This document shows, piece after piece, positions 8,477 through 16,927 of a DNA stretch of 64,000 bases. Where the stretch lies: contig NZ_JBFUPW010000001.1 in the NCBI RefSeq assembly GCF_041360795.1, forward strand, positions 1 through 64,000. The letters run 5' to 3'. The notes below the pieces were generated by a model. That model was not told the DNA's origin and did no database searches. It saw nothing but the letters and a program-made list of their open reading frames with translations. Position 1 is the first letter of the stretch, and the number at the start of each line of letters is the position of its first letter. Made by a program: the position numbers and the translations under genes. The DNA comes from Arthrobacter_E sp041360795. GTDB lineage: Bacteria; Actinomycetota; Actinomycetes; Actinomycetales; Micrococcaceae.

Positions 8477-9379
8477 TCACGCCACCAGGTTCAACGGGGC
8501 CGGGGCCAGTCCCACCAGGACCTCCTGGCCCCACGTCAGCGTCAGCCGGTCGTCCTCCATGCCGTCGCCGAACACCACGAGCTGCTCCGAGGACACCGTG
8601 ACGCTGAGGGCCTCGCCAGGCTGGAGCAGTCCCTCGGTCAGCGTCGCCCCGGTCGCCGGGGACGGCCAGGCCTCGCGGACGAACCACGCGAGCTGCGGAT
8701 TGGTCGGCGCGGGCAGGGTCCGTCCTCCCCGCTCTCCGGCGATCGACGCGCACCAGCCCGTGGACCCGGTTCCCGTGGAGACGATGAGGCCGGAGGAGGA
8801 CTGCCGTTCCCGCCGGCCGTCCGGGGTGCGCAGTTCATAACGCGCGGACTGATGCGAGGCGTGCCCCAGGAAAACCTCGTTGAGGGCGGAGAGCTCCTGG
8901 CCGTCGTCCGTGCGGGCGGTCACCATGGAGAGCCGCTCCTGCGGCAGACCCCAGGCACCCGGCGTCCCGGCGGCCGCGCGGGCCAGCAGGGCCGCCGCCT
9001 GACGCGGACTGTGGCGGACGAGCACGCCGGGGTTGCGGCGCGGCTCGGCGTTGACGCCGATCACCGGCTGGCCCGCGAGGTACTTCGCCGTGTTCGCCAC
9101 CAGGCCGTCCTGCCCGACCACCACCACGACGTCGTCGGGCGCCATGAGGAAGCGGCTGAGGTCCGCGCGTTCCACTTCCCCCGTCCGCCAGCCGGCGGGG
9201 ACCGCCTGGCGGAGTGCGGCGCGGGCTTCGGTGAGGGTGTCGTGCGCCGCCTGCACCTCGGCCAGGTCGCGGTCGCGGACCTTGAGGAAGAACTCCACCT
9301 GGCCACGGGTCCCGTGCCGGTCCAGGAGTTCGTCCAGCTCGGTCCGGCGGTGGACCAGGACCATCCGGGGATTGGCCAT
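8477..9379 (-). CDS. Divergent NAD kinase-like protein (possibly non-canonical)
   Basis: 300 residues. The fold signature of NAD kinases is recognisable: LNEVFLGHASHQSARY around residues 166-181 (the Asn-Glu pair that binds substrate) and SSGLIVSTGTGSTGW around 195-209 (family consensus GDGxxxSTPTGSTAY). The catalytic GGDGT motif is altered to GQDGL at residues 89-93, although the Asp is kept. It lies 12 bp downstream of an SPFH gene with a good ribosome site (AGAGAGG), in an operon facing an NrtR-type regulator. NADP synthesis is possible, but the altered motifs also allow another NAD-related activity. Confidence 0.7.
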   Translation of the reverse strand: MANPRMVLVHRRTELDELLDRHGTRGQVEFFLKVRDRDLAEVQAAHDTLTEARAALRQAVPAGWRTGEVERADLSRFLMAPDDVVVVVGQDGLVANTAKYLAGQPVIGVNAEPRRNPGVLVRHSPRQAAALLARAAAGTPGAWGLPQERLSMVTARTDDGQELSALNEVFLGHASHQSARYELRTPDGRRERQSSSGLIVSTGTGSTGWCASIAGERGGRTLPAPTNPQLAWFVREAWPSPATGATLTEGLLQPGEALSVTVSSEQLVVFGDGMEDDRLTLTWGQEVLVGLAPAPLNLVA

Positions 9380-9391
9380 GATCAGTCCTCT

Positions 9392-10390
9392 CTACTTCTT
9401 CGCCGCGGTCAGAGCGGCCAGTGCGGTTCCGAGCATGTCCGGCGTGATGGTCAGGTTCTGGATGCCGGGCAGGTTCGCCGCGGCCTCCTTCAGGGTCAGC
9501 GCCAGCAGGATGCCCTGGTCGAGATCGCGGTAGGTGTCCATGGTCGCCTTCTCCCGGGCCGCCTCGGCCTCACCCACCAGCTTGATCCTGCCAGCTTCGG
9601 CCTCCGCTGCAATGGCGCCGCGCTCGGCCGCGGCCTGCGCTTCAATACCCGCTGCGGCCGCACGCTCCTCCGCTTCGCGGCGGGCGTTGGCGCCCTCCTG
9701 GGCCACCAGGTTCTCGCGACGCGCTGCGAGTTCGATCTGGTTGGCCAGTTCGTTCTCGGCGATGGCGCGTTCGCGTTCGACGGCGAGTGCCCGCCGTTCG
9801 AAGGTGGCGCGATCCGCCTCGGCCTGGAGCTGTTCCCGGACCGGGGTCTGCAGCGCACGCTCCACCTCGGCCTCGGGGCGGATGGCGAGGACGTGCACGC
9901 CGAGAACCGCGATCCCGGTGTCCTGGAGACGTGCGTCCCGGGTCAGGGTCCCGAACAGGACGTCCCGCAGCGGGGCGGCCCCGTTGCTCAGGGCGTCGGC
10001 CAGGGTGAAGCGGGCGACGTGGTCGTTCGCGGCCGCCTGGCAGAGCTGGCCGATGATCGTCTCGACCTGCTGGGCGCCGGTCGCGGGCGCCTCGTCCCTC
10101 TTCTTGAGGCCGAAGTCCAGGCGGGCGCTCGCGAGCACCGGGTCGGTGAAGCGGTACGTGATGTTCGCCTGGACGCTGACGTCCTGGTGATCCTGAGTGA
10201 GAGCGTGGAAGAGGGTCGGCAGTTCGCGGTCCTCCACGGGGATCTCGCTCAGCACGGAGATCCCGGGACGGTACCAGAACGCCTGTCCCACACCCTGGTG
10301 ACGGACCTGCCCGCCCTGGACGTGGACCACGTAACCGGTGGGGCCGCCGAGGAAGTGGTTGATCCAGGGGTAGCTCTTGATGGTGGTCAT
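9392..10390 (-). CDS. SPFH/band-7 domain protein
   Basis: 332 residues from the ATG at 10390; the frame stays open upstream but loses protein-like character. About residues 20-200 form an SPFH (stomatin/prohibitin/flotillin/HflK) domain with VQANITYRFTDP and ETIIGQLCQAAANDHVARF. A highly charged Ala/Glu/Arg coiled coil follows (about 200-290; ERERAIAENELANQIELAAR), then a short hydrophobic C-terminus. No obvious N-terminal membrane helix is seen, so any membrane association would be peripheral. It is first gene of an operon with the NAD-kinase-like gene, behind two NrtR-type palindromes. Confidence 0.8.
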   Translation of the reverse strand: MTTIKSYPWINHFLGGPTGYVVHVQGGQVRHQGVGQAFWYRPGISVLSEIPVEDRELPTLFHALTQDHQDVSVQANITYRFTDPVLASARLDFGLKKRDEAPATGAQQVETIIGQLCQAAANDHVARFTLADALSNGAAPLRDVLFGTLTRDARLQDTGIAVLGVHVLAIRPEAEVERALQTPVREQLQAEADRATFERRALAVERERAIAENELANQIELAARRENLVAQEGANARREAEERAAAAGIEAQAAAERGAIAAEAEAGRIKLVGEAEAAREKATMDTYRDLDQGILLALTLKEAAANLPGIQNLTITPDMLGTALAALTAAKK

Positions 10391-10408
10391 GATGTCTCTC
10401 CTTCGTTC

Positions 10409-10431
10409 ATTATCGTCAACTTGACGATAAT
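10409..10431. promoter_or_regulatory. Perfect 23-bp palindrome, candidate NrtR operator 1
   Basis: ATTATCGTCAA at 10409-10419 and TTGACGATAAT at 10421-10431 form a perfect dyad around a single central base. The GTCA-n-TGAC core resembles published NrtR sites. It sits 18 bp upstream of the SPFH start codon, in the divergent promoter region shared with the NrtR-like gene. Confidence 0.7.
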
Positions 10432-10453
10432 TGAACTCTAAGAGGTCTTCGGC

Positions 10454-10476
10454 ATTAATGTCAAGGTGACGATAAA
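10454..10476. promoter_or_regulatory. Imperfect copy of the 23-bp palindrome, candidate NrtR operator 2
   Basis: Arms ATTAATGTCAA (10454-10464) and GTGACGATAAA (10466-10476) repeat the first palindrome with a few mismatches and the same single-base centre. The two centres are 45 bp apart, roughly four helical turns, which would allow co-operative binding. It lies 16 bp before the ATG of the regulator gene, consistent with autoregulation. Confidence 0.6.
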
Positions 10477-10492
10477 TGCTAGGCTGAGGAAC

Positions 10493-11227
10493 ATGACGAA
10501 CCGGAAGTCCGACGCCCTCGCTGCTTTCCACGCTTTCCCGGTCACGGTGGACATCGTCGCGCTCACCGTGCGCGATGCCGCGCTGCACGTGCTGCTGGTG
10601 CGCCGTCTGCTCGAGCCGTTCAAGGACCGGCTGGCGCTGCCGGGCGGCTTCGTCCTGCCGGGGGAGGGGCTCGCCGAGGCCGCGCGGCGGGAGCTCGCCG
10701 AGGAGACCGGCGTCGAACGCCTGCCCGGGCACCTTGAGCAGTTGGCGAGTTACGGCCCCGCCGGACGCGATCCGCGAGGCGACGTCCTGACGGTCGCCCA
10801 CCTGGTGCTCGCACCGGACTTCCCGGTGGTCGCGGGTGGCGGCGACGCGAGCGAAGCGCTCTGGGTCCCGGTGGACCGGGTGCTGGGCGACGACGGCGCC
10901 CTGGCCTTCGATCACGCGCGGATCCTGGACGACGGCGTGGAGCGGGCGCGCGCCAAGCTGGAGTACTCGCCGCTGGGCGCGGCGTTCTGCGGTGACGAGT
11001 TCACCATCGCCCAGCTGCGGGGCGTCTATGAGGCGGTCTGGGGTGTCCGGCTCGATCCGCGGAACTTCCACCGCAAGGCCACCGGCGCAGCAGGGTTTCT
11101 CGAGGAGACGGGCGAAGTGTCCTCGGGCGACGCCGGTCGTCCCGCGGCCCTGTACAGGCTGGCACCCGAGGCCCGCACAGGAAACCGCGCGGTGCTGAAC
11201 CCGCCACTCATGCGACCGGTGGTTTGA
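10493..11227 (+). CDS. nrtR: NrtR-type Nudix transcriptional regulator
   Basis: 244 residues from the ATG at 10493 (GAGGA upstream). The N-terminal half is a Nudix domain with a complete Nudix box: GFVLPGE, seven residues, then RELAEETGV. The C-terminal part holds the winged-helix segment typical of NrtR (FTIAQLRGVYEAVWG followed by LDPRNFHRK). NrtR repressors sense ADP-ribose or related NAD derivatives and control NAD biosynthesis or salvage genes. Here the only divergent target is the SPFH/NAD-kinase-like operon. Many NrtR proteins have a degenerate box; this one appears intact, so hydrolase activity is possible. Confidence 0.85.
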   Translation: MTNRKSDALAAFHAFPVTVDIVALTVRDAALHVLLVRRLLEPFKDRLALPGGFVLPGEGLAEAARRELAEETGVERLPGHLEQLASYGPAGRDPRGDVLTVAHLVLAPDFPVVAGGGDASEALWVPVDRVLGDDGALAFDHARILDDGVERARAKLEYSPLGAAFCGDEFTIAQLRGVYEAVWGVRLDPRNFHRKATGAAGFLEETGEVSSGDAGRPAALYRLAPEARTGNRAVLNPPLMRPVV

Positions 11228-11367
11228 CGCTCCTGTCTGAGCTGGGGTCTGGGCCGGGGTTCGAGGCGCGCTTCGGGGGTGGCGGCCGGGCCGCGGCCGG
11301 CTGATTCGCCGGAGCGCCCGTCTTTGAGACACTGGAACCAGACCCACCCCGCTCCGGAAGGCATCTC

Positions 11368-11952
11368 ATGGCAAGCACCCTGCACCTCGTCCGACACGGC
11401 CAGACGGACTGGAACGTGCAGCGCCGCTTCCAGGGGCAGACCGACATCCCCCTCAACCGGACCGGCGTCGAGCAGGCTGCGGGCGTGGCCGAGGCACTGC
11501 GTGAGGTGCCGCTGGCCGCCGTCGTGACCTCGACCCTGGGCCGTGCCGTGGCCACCGGCCAGGCCATCGCCGACGCGCAGGACCTTCCCGCTCCCGCCAC
11601 GGATGCACGCCTCATGGAGCGGCACTTCGGCGAGGCGGAAGGGATGCATGGCGACGACGTCGAGCGCCTCTTCCCTGACCGCGAGCAGATCCCGGGCCGG
11701 GAGAGTGATGAGGAGCTGCGTGCGCGGGCGTTCGGCGCGCTGGAGGAGCTGGCCGCGGCGTTCGACGGTGAGGAGATCGCCGTCGTGAGTCATGGCGGCT
11801 GGATGGCCATGGTGCTGCGCACGCTGGTCGGAGACGCTTACGACTACTCCACGCTCACCAACTGCTCCGTGCACACCCTGGTCTGGGACGCCGCCGCGGG
11901 TGAGGTGCGGGTCGCCGGGGTGGAGACCGTCGCGCAGCTCGTCCGCGACTAG
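11368..11952 (+). CDS. Histidine phosphatase (phosphoglycerate-mutase-like)
   Basis: 194 residues. The catalytic RHG triad is at residues 8-10 (LVRHGQTDWN) and the second catalytic His is in VVSHGGWMAMVLR. ERHFGEAEG supplies the middle acidic motif. These are hallmarks of the branch-1 histidine phosphatase superfamily, which includes cofactor-dependent phosphoglycerate mutase and many small-molecule phosphatases. The length and the lack of mutase-specific insertions favour a phosphatase; substrate unknown. Confidence 0.85.
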   Translation: MASTLHLVRHGQTDWNVQRRFQGQTDIPLNRTGVEQAAGVAEALREVPLAAVVTSTLGRAVATGQAIADAQDLPAPATDARLMERHFGEAEGMHGDDVERLFPDREQIPGRESDEELRARAFGALEELAAAFDGEEIAVVSHGGWMAMVLRTLVGDAYDYSTLTNCSVHTLVWDAAAGEVRVAGVETVAQLVRD

Positions 11953-11953
11953 C

Positions 11954-11977
11954 GGCTCGTCCGGGACTGAACGAGCC
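11954..11977. terminator. Convergent stem-loop terminator candidate
   Basis: GGCTCGT (11954-11960) and ACGAGCC (11971-11977) are perfect 7-bp arms between two convergent genes. There is no U-run. Confidence 0.45.
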
Positions 11978-11982
11978 TGGGG

Positions 11983-13041
11983 CTACACCAGCCCGATCTT
12001 CCGGAGCTGCTCCGCCAGCCCGGCGCCGTCCGGGGCGTAGACCCACGGGATGGCCGAGCCCGAGTGGTCCATGTCCGGCGTGTGGCCGCCGGCCAGGACG
12101 GCTTCGCCCACGGAGAGCTGCCGGATGGCCACTGCGGCCACGTTCTCCGGATGCCGCTGGGCGAACTCCGAATAGATGGCCTCGTCGTGCTGGCCGTTGT
12201 CGCCCACCAGGAGCCACTTCATGCGCGGGAACTCCTGCGCCAGCCGTTCGAGATTGTCCTGCTTGTGCTCGCGGCCGCTGCGGAACCAGCGATCCTCCGT
12301 GAGACCCCAATCGGTCAGGAGCATGGGTCCCACGGGATAGAGATTGCGGTGCAGGAAGCGGCTCAGCGTCGGGGCGGCGTTCCACGGACCTGTGGAGAGG
12401 TAGAACGCGGGAGCGCCCGGGTGGGCGCGCAGGATCCGCTCGTACAGCACGGCCATGCCGGTGGTGGCCATCCGGGCGCGTTCGTTGAGGACGAAGGCGT
12501 TCCAGAAGGCGAGCAGGGGGCGGGGGAGCGCCGTCACCATGACGGTGTCATCGATGTCGGAGAGGATGCCGAACTCCATGTCCGGCGGCAGCACCAGCAA
12601 CGGGGCCTCGGCGGAGGGCGTCCCGGAGGCGCGGATCGTGGCGGTGTGCCAGCCCGGTTCCAGGTCCACCGCGACCGTGGTGTCCACGAGGCCGCCGCGG
12701 TCCGCCTTGACCCGCACGCGCGCCTCGCCGATTTCGATGTCCACTTCGCGCTCCGGAATCGGAACGGAGGTGAAAGCGCGCCAGCCGCGGATGTTCTGGT
12801 TGCCGTTCCGGGCCGCGCGGTCGGCGCGACTGCCCGGCAGCAGACGGGAGGCGAGCATCACGCGGGCCAGGATCCGGACCTGCGTGGTGGAGCCGTAGCC
12901 CATGTAGGGGACGGTCGCGGGCTGGAAGTGCGTCTTCCGGGCCATCTTCAGGCGCGCCGAATTGATGAAGGAGGAGATCCTGTGGGCCGCCCCGAAGAGC
13001 GGGTTGCCTGCCCAGGAGCGGCGGGCTGGCTCATGCTGCAT
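11983..13041 (-). CDS. App1-like phosphatase (DUF2183)
   Basis: 352 residues from the ATG at 13041. The diagnostic phosphatase motif is SDIDDTVM (DxDxT type) in the middle of the protein, followed by FYLSTGPWN and a C-terminal LLVGDNGQHDEAIYSEF. This is the pattern of the DUF2183 domain of yeast App1 phosphatidate phosphatase and its bacterial relatives. The N-terminal 150 residues are a beta-rich region. Bacterial members are not well characterised, so a lipid-phosphatase role is inferred from the family. Confidence 0.8.
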   Translation of the reverse strand: MQHEPARRSWAGNPLFGAAHRISSFINSARLKMARKTHFQPATVPYMGYGSTTQVRILARVMLASRLLPGSRADRAARNGNQNIRGWRAFTSVPIPEREVDIEIGEARVRVKADRGGLVDTTVAVDLEPGWHTATIRASGTPSAEAPLLVLPPDMEFGILSDIDDTVMVTALPRPLLAFWNAFVLNERARMATTGMAVLYERILRAHPGAPAFYLSTGPWNAAPTLSRFLHRNLYPVGPMLLTDWGLTEDRWFRSGREHKQDNLERLAQEFPRMKWLLVGDNGQHDEAIYSEFAQRHPENVAAVAIRQLSVGEAVLAGGHTPDMDHSGSAIPWVYAPDGAGLAEQLRKIGLV

Positions 13042-13148
13042 GGGCTTAACTCTGTCACAGACTGCCCGCCGTGCCCGGGCGGCACGGTTCCGAGCGTCGT
13101 TTGCCCTGGTCCGGCCGTCGTCATGTGCGCGTGCTCCGAGAACGGCCG

Positions 13149-13184
13149 CAGCCCCCGGGGCGGTGACGGCCGTCCCGGGGGCTG
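13149..13184 (-). terminator. GC-rich stem-loop downstream of the reductase-like gene
   Basis: CAGCCCCCGGG (13149-13159) pairs perfectly with CCCGGGGGCTG (13174-13184), 25 bp after the stop of the minus-strand gene that ends at 13209. Confidence 0.55.
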
Positions 13185-13208
13185 TGGTGGCACGGGGCCG
13201 CAATCGTC

Positions 13209-13853
13209 TCAGACGGTGCGCGGCGCTTTCGCCAGATTCGCTTCGAGCTCGGCCGCGTTCTGCCGGACGACGTACGCCGGGCGGTCACGCTCCACGCGCC
13301 AGCTCTCCGAGAGCGGGCCGGCGTTCACGGTGTCGAAGCCGAACTCGTCGTAGAGGCGCGTGACGAGGGCCGCCGCGTCGGGGAAGTCGCTCGCGGTGGC
13401 CAGGGCGCGGCGGTTCTCCGTGCCGGAGGGGGTGCCGTCCGTGGTGATGTCGGCGGCCGCGATGTGGTTGAAGCCCTTGGCGACCTTCGACTCGGGAAGG
13501 TGTTCCTGGAGAAGCCCGGAGGTGGTGGCTTCGCCGCGATCCAGGGCCTCGATATGCCCGTCGCGCTCCCAGTAGTAGTTGTTGGTGTCGATGACGACCT
13601 TGCCCGCCAGCGGTGCCACGGGGACGTCCTGATAGGCCTTCAGCGGGACCGTGACGACGGCGAAGTCGCCGGCGGCCGCCGCCTCCTCAGCCGTCGCGGC
13701 TCGCGCCCGGGGGCCGAGCTCCGTCACCAGTTCGGTGAGGGTCTCCGGCCCACGCGAGTTGCTGATCACGACGTCGTACCCCAGCTCCACCGCCTTGCGG
13801 GCGACCTGGCTGCCGATGTTTCCTGCTCCGATGATTCCAATGGTTTCGCTCAT
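13209..13853 (-). CDS. NAD(P)-binding oxidoreductase, F420H2:NADP reductase-like
   Basis: 214 residues from ATG 13853; an in-frame GTG 9 bp upstream is an alternative, as neither start has a strong ribosome site. A Rossmann motif IGIIGAGNIGSQVARKAVELGYDV begins at residue 4, split here as GAGNIGSQ then an RG-x-E-T phosphate-binding loop. DTNNYYWERDGHIEAL and VAKGFNHI resemble the NADPH-dependent F420 reductase family and its non-F420 relatives. The substrate cannot be assigned. Confidence 0.75.
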   Translation of the reverse strand: MSETIGIIGAGNIGSQVARKAVELGYDVVISNSRGPETLTELVTELGPRARAATAEEAAAAGDFAVVTVPLKAYQDVPVAPLAGKVVIDTNNYYWERDGHIEALDRGEATTSGLLQEHLPESKVAKGFNHIAAADITTDGTPSGTENRRALATASDFPDAAALVTRLYDEFGFDTVNAGPLSESWRVERDRPAYVVRQNAAELEANLAKAPRTV

Positions 13854-13933
13854 GTCCGGCACAACCGGCGCCGGGCGGACTCCATTCCGGCATTGAGAAA
13901 TATGACGCGGAATGAATCAGTGGGGGCCGGGGG

Positions 13934-14533
13934 TCACTCCGGGAGCAGGATCAGGTCCAGATAGGCCTCCAGGCTGGCGGCCACATCCACCGTGTCCGGC
14001 GCGTAGAGGCGCTGGAGCTGCACACCGTCCCAGAGGCCGATCAGGGACGCGGCCGCCTGCGCGGGGTCGACGCCGGGGCGCAGCTTCCCGGCTGCGCGCA
14101 GCGCCTCGAGTTCGCCGGTGTACTCCTCCCGCAGCCGCTCGAAGCGCTGGGTGAAGTAGTCCCGGCCGGGATGGCCCTCGGTGGTCGACTCGCCGCTGAG
14201 CACCGCGTAGAGCTGGGTGAGACCCGCGATGTCCACATTGGCCCGCGCCTGCAGAAGCACCATCTCCCGGAACGGCATGGGCCCGAGGCGTGAGACGCCG
14301 CTGCTGTCGCGCTGTTCGAGGACCGCGAGAAGCAGATCGCTCTTGCGCTTGAAGTGGTGCAGGAGGCTCGTCTGGCTCATGCCCACCTCGTCGGCCACAT
14401 CCTGCAGGCTTCCCGCGTGATAGCCGCGCGTCGCGAACACGTTGAGGGCGGCGTCGACGATCTTCTGCCGGGTCGCCGCCGTCTTGGCGTACGGGCCGCG
14501 CTTGCCGGTGCGGGGTGCTCGCTGGACGCTCAT
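13934..14533 (-). CDS. TetR-family transcriptional regulator
   Basis: 199 residues. The N-terminal HTH is typical: TRQKIVDAALNVFATRGYHAG, where the recognition helix region continues as LQDVADEVGMSQTSLLHHF. The C-terminal half is an all-helical ligand domain without close similarity to a named subgroup. It is divergent from the sugar-uptake/beta-galactosidase operon across a 136-bp promoter region, so local control of that operon by a sugar or related ligand is the likely role. No unambiguous long palindrome was found between them. Confidence 0.85.
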   Translation of the reverse strand: MSVQRAPRTGKRGPYAKTAATRQKIVDAALNVFATRGYHAGSLQDVADEVGMSQTSLLHHFKRKSDLLLAVLEQRDSSGVSRLGPMPFREMVLLQARANVDIAGLTQLYAVLSGESTTEGHPGRDYFTQRFERLREEYTGELEALRAAGKLRPGVDPAQAAASLIGLWDGVQLQRLYAPDTVDVAASLEAYLDLILLPE

Positions 14534-14669
14534 GGAGTGGAGCTTAGCGCCGGTGCGGCGAACTATGCGAAATCAGAGTGACTACTCGAAATTTGTGTTA
14601 GCCTCGTCACACTGGCCGCGCCGGCCTCCGTCGTCCGGCGCCCGCTACAGGTACAGAGAGGTATGTGTC

Positions 14670-16007
14670 ATGCCCCATGTTTCCCGGAGACGGCTGCTCG
14701 GCACAGGGCTGGGCGCCCTGTCTCTGGCCGCACTCGGCGCCTGCGCCACTCCCGGCACGCACTCCGTCAACGCCGATCCGGCCATCCCCGCCGCGAAGGG
14801 GGAGAAGATCCGCCTCACCTACTGGGCCTGGCTCAAGGACTTCCAGAAGGTGGCCGACCTCTGGAACGCCAAGAACCCCCAGGTCCAGGTGGACGTGGTG
14901 TGGATCCCCGGAGGAAACTCGGGCGGGTACCAGAAGATGTACTCGGCGCTCGCCGCCGGCGCCGGCCCGGATCTGGCACAGATCGAATTGCGGTCCATCC
15001 CAGAGTTCATGCTGGTCAACGGCCTCGTGGACCTGAACCGCTACGGCGCTCAGGAGTTCGCGCCGCTCTACGACCCCACGCTCTGGGGTCAGGTCAGCTT
15101 CACCGGCGGCGTCTACGGGATCCCCCAGGACTCCGGCCCCATGGCGACGTTCTATCAGCCCGCGCTCCTGGAGAAGGTGGGGGCCACCCCTCCGAAGACC
15201 TGGGATGAGTGGGCCGCCGTGGGCAAGGAGCTGCGGCGCGCGGGCAGTTACATCGACTGCTTCGCGATCAGCGACGCGAGCCCCTTCGCCGGCTTCGCGG
15301 GCCAGGCGGGAGCCACCTGGTTCCGGCCCGAGGAGGACGGCTGGGTCATCAACATGACGGACGACGCCACCCTGAACGTCGCGCGCTTCTTCGACAAGGC
15401 GATCGACGACGGCCTGGTCCAGACCGGCTTCGCCCACTACAGCCCGGCCTGGTTCGCCGCGGCCGCCAAGGGCGGCATCGCCTCCATCACGTCCGGCAGC
15501 TGGGGAGACGCCCTCGTGGAAGGCGTCAGCGGCGGCAAGGGCAAATGGAAAGCCGCCCCCATGCCCGTGTGGGGCAAGACCGGCTTCGGGTCCAGCTACC
15601 TCGGCGGCTCCACCACGGCCATCCTGGCCGGCAGCAAGCACCCCCGCGAGGCCCTCGAATTCGCGGTCTGGCTGACGACCTCCCACGAAGGCATCGACGC
15701 CATGATCAAGCACAGCGGCATCGGCTGGTCGCCCGCGAAGGACTTCGTCGGCACCGCCCGTCAGCAGCCCTCGGAGTTCTTCAGCGGGCAGAACTACTTC
15801 AAGGACGTGCTCATCCCGGCGAGCCGCGAACAGAACCCGAAATGGTCCTGGTGGCCCGTCACGCAGCAGACCTTCAACATCCTCAGCGACGGCTTCCGGA
15901 AGAAGGCGAGCGGCACCTCCCTGGTGGACGCCGTGGCCTCCGCTGAGAAGGACGTCATGACCGTCTTCAGGAACAAGGGCCTGACCATCAGGAAGGAACA
16001 GGCATGA
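14670..16007 (+). CDS. ABC sugar-binding lipoprotein
   Basis: 445 residues. The N-terminus carries twin arginines (SRRRLLGTGLG) and a lipobox LAALGAC with Cys25, so the protein is anchored outside the membrane. LTYWAWLKDFQKVADLWNAKNP and GPDLAQIELRSIPEF are standard for family-1 (carbohydrate) solute-binding proteins. It overlaps the first permease gene by 4 bp (ATGA). The sugar is probably a beta-galactoside, inferred from the terminal beta-galactosidase gene of the operon. Confidence 0.88.
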   Translation: MPHVSRRRLLGTGLGALSLAALGACATPGTHSVNADPAIPAAKGEKIRLTYWAWLKDFQKVADLWNAKNPQVQVDVVWIPGGNSGGYQKMYSALAAGAGPDLAQIELRSIPEFMLVNGLVDLNRYGAQEFAPLYDPTLWGQVSFTGGVYGIPQDSGPMATFYQPALLEKVGATPPKTWDEWAAVGKELRRAGSYIDCFAISDASPFAGFAGQAGATWFRPEEDGWVINMTDDATLNVARFFDKAIDDGLVQTGFAHYSPAWFAAAAKGGIASITSGSWGDALVEGVSGGKGKWKAAPMPVWGKTGFGSSYLGGSTTAILAGSKHPREALEFAVWLTTSHEGIDAMIKHSGIGWSPAKDFVGTARQQPSEFFSGQNYFKDVLIPASREQNPKWSWWPVTQQTFNILSDGFRKKASGTSLVDAVASAEKDVMTVFRNKGLTIRKEQA

Positions 16008-16927
16008 GCAGCACACCAGCCGCAGCACCGTCCCGAGGCGGCCGCTCCCGGGCCGCGGCCCGCGCCCCCTGGATCCTCCTGGCGCCCTTCCTGGCCCTCT
16101 TCACCCTGACCTTCGTCCTGCCCATCCTCGTGGCCCTCGTCTCCAGCTTCACCAAGGTCACGCGCAGCGGGCTCTTCGGGGAGAAGGGCGTGACCAGCGG
16201 GTTCGCCGGCTTCGACAACTACGCCCAGGCCCTCGGTGACGCCAACTTCATCGCCTCGATCGGGCGCGTGCTGCTGTTCGGCGTCGTGCAGGTGCCCGTC
16301 ATGATCGTCCTCTGCACTGTCCTGGCCCTCCTGCTGGAATCGGCCTCGGCCCGGTGGCCCGGCTTCTTCCGCGCCGCCTATTTCATGCCGTACGGCGTGC
16401 CCGGTGTGATCGCCACGATCCTGTGGTCCTTCCTCTACGTGCCCGGCCTGAGCCCGTTCATCGACATCGCCGGGAGCATGGGCATCACGCTGGACTTCCT
16501 CGGGCCCGATCACGTGCTGTGGTCCATCGCGAACATCGTGACCTGGAGCTATACGGGCTACAACATGCTCATCATCGTCGCGCAGCTCAAGGCCATCCCG
16601 GGCGAGCTCTATGAGGCGGCCCGCGTGGACGGCGCCTCCCCCTGGCGGATCGCCCGGAGCATCCAGCTGCCGCTCATCACCCCGGCGCTGGTCCTGACCA
16701 CGGTGTTCTCCATCATCGGAACCCTGCAGCTCTTCGCCGAGGCGCAGGTGCTGAAGACCTCGGCCCCGGCCATCGACAGCCAGTACACGCCGAACCTCTC
16801 GGCCTACTCGACGGCCTTCGCCTACAACGACTACAACGTCGCCGCCGCGCAGGCCGTCCTCATCGCGCTCGCGGCCTTCATCCTCTCCTTCGTCTTCCTC
16901 CGCCTCACGAACAGGAAGTCCTCATGA
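16004..16927 (+). CDS. ABC sugar transporter permease, MalF type
   Basis: 307 residues with six hydrophobic helices; helix 1 is FLALFTLTFVLPILVALVSSF. The EAA loop that contacts the ATPase is EAARVDGASPWRIARSIQLP in the second half. The start overlaps the stop of the binding-protein gene and its own stop overlaps the next permease start (ATGA in both cases), indicating translational coupling. Confidence 0.9.
   Translation: MSSTPAAAPSRGGRSRAAARAPWILLAPFLALFTLTFVLPILVALVSSFTKVTRSGLFGEKGVTSGFAGFDNYAQALGDANFIASIGRVLLFGVVQVPVMIVLCTVLALLLESASARWPGFFRAAYFMPYGVPGVIATILWSFLYVPGLSPFIDIAGSMGITLDFLGPDHVLWSIANIVTWSYTGYNMLIIVAQLKAIPGELYEAARVDGASPWRIARSIQLPLITPALVLTTVFSIIGTLQLFAEAQVLKTSAPAIDSQYTPNLSAYSTAFAYNDYNVAAAQAVLIALAAFILSFVFLRLTNRKSS

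Noticed and set aside
8852..10441. 529-codon plus-strand frame opposite the SPFH and NAD-kinase-like genes
   Set aside because: No domains; the minus-strand genes have clear motifs and ribosome sites.
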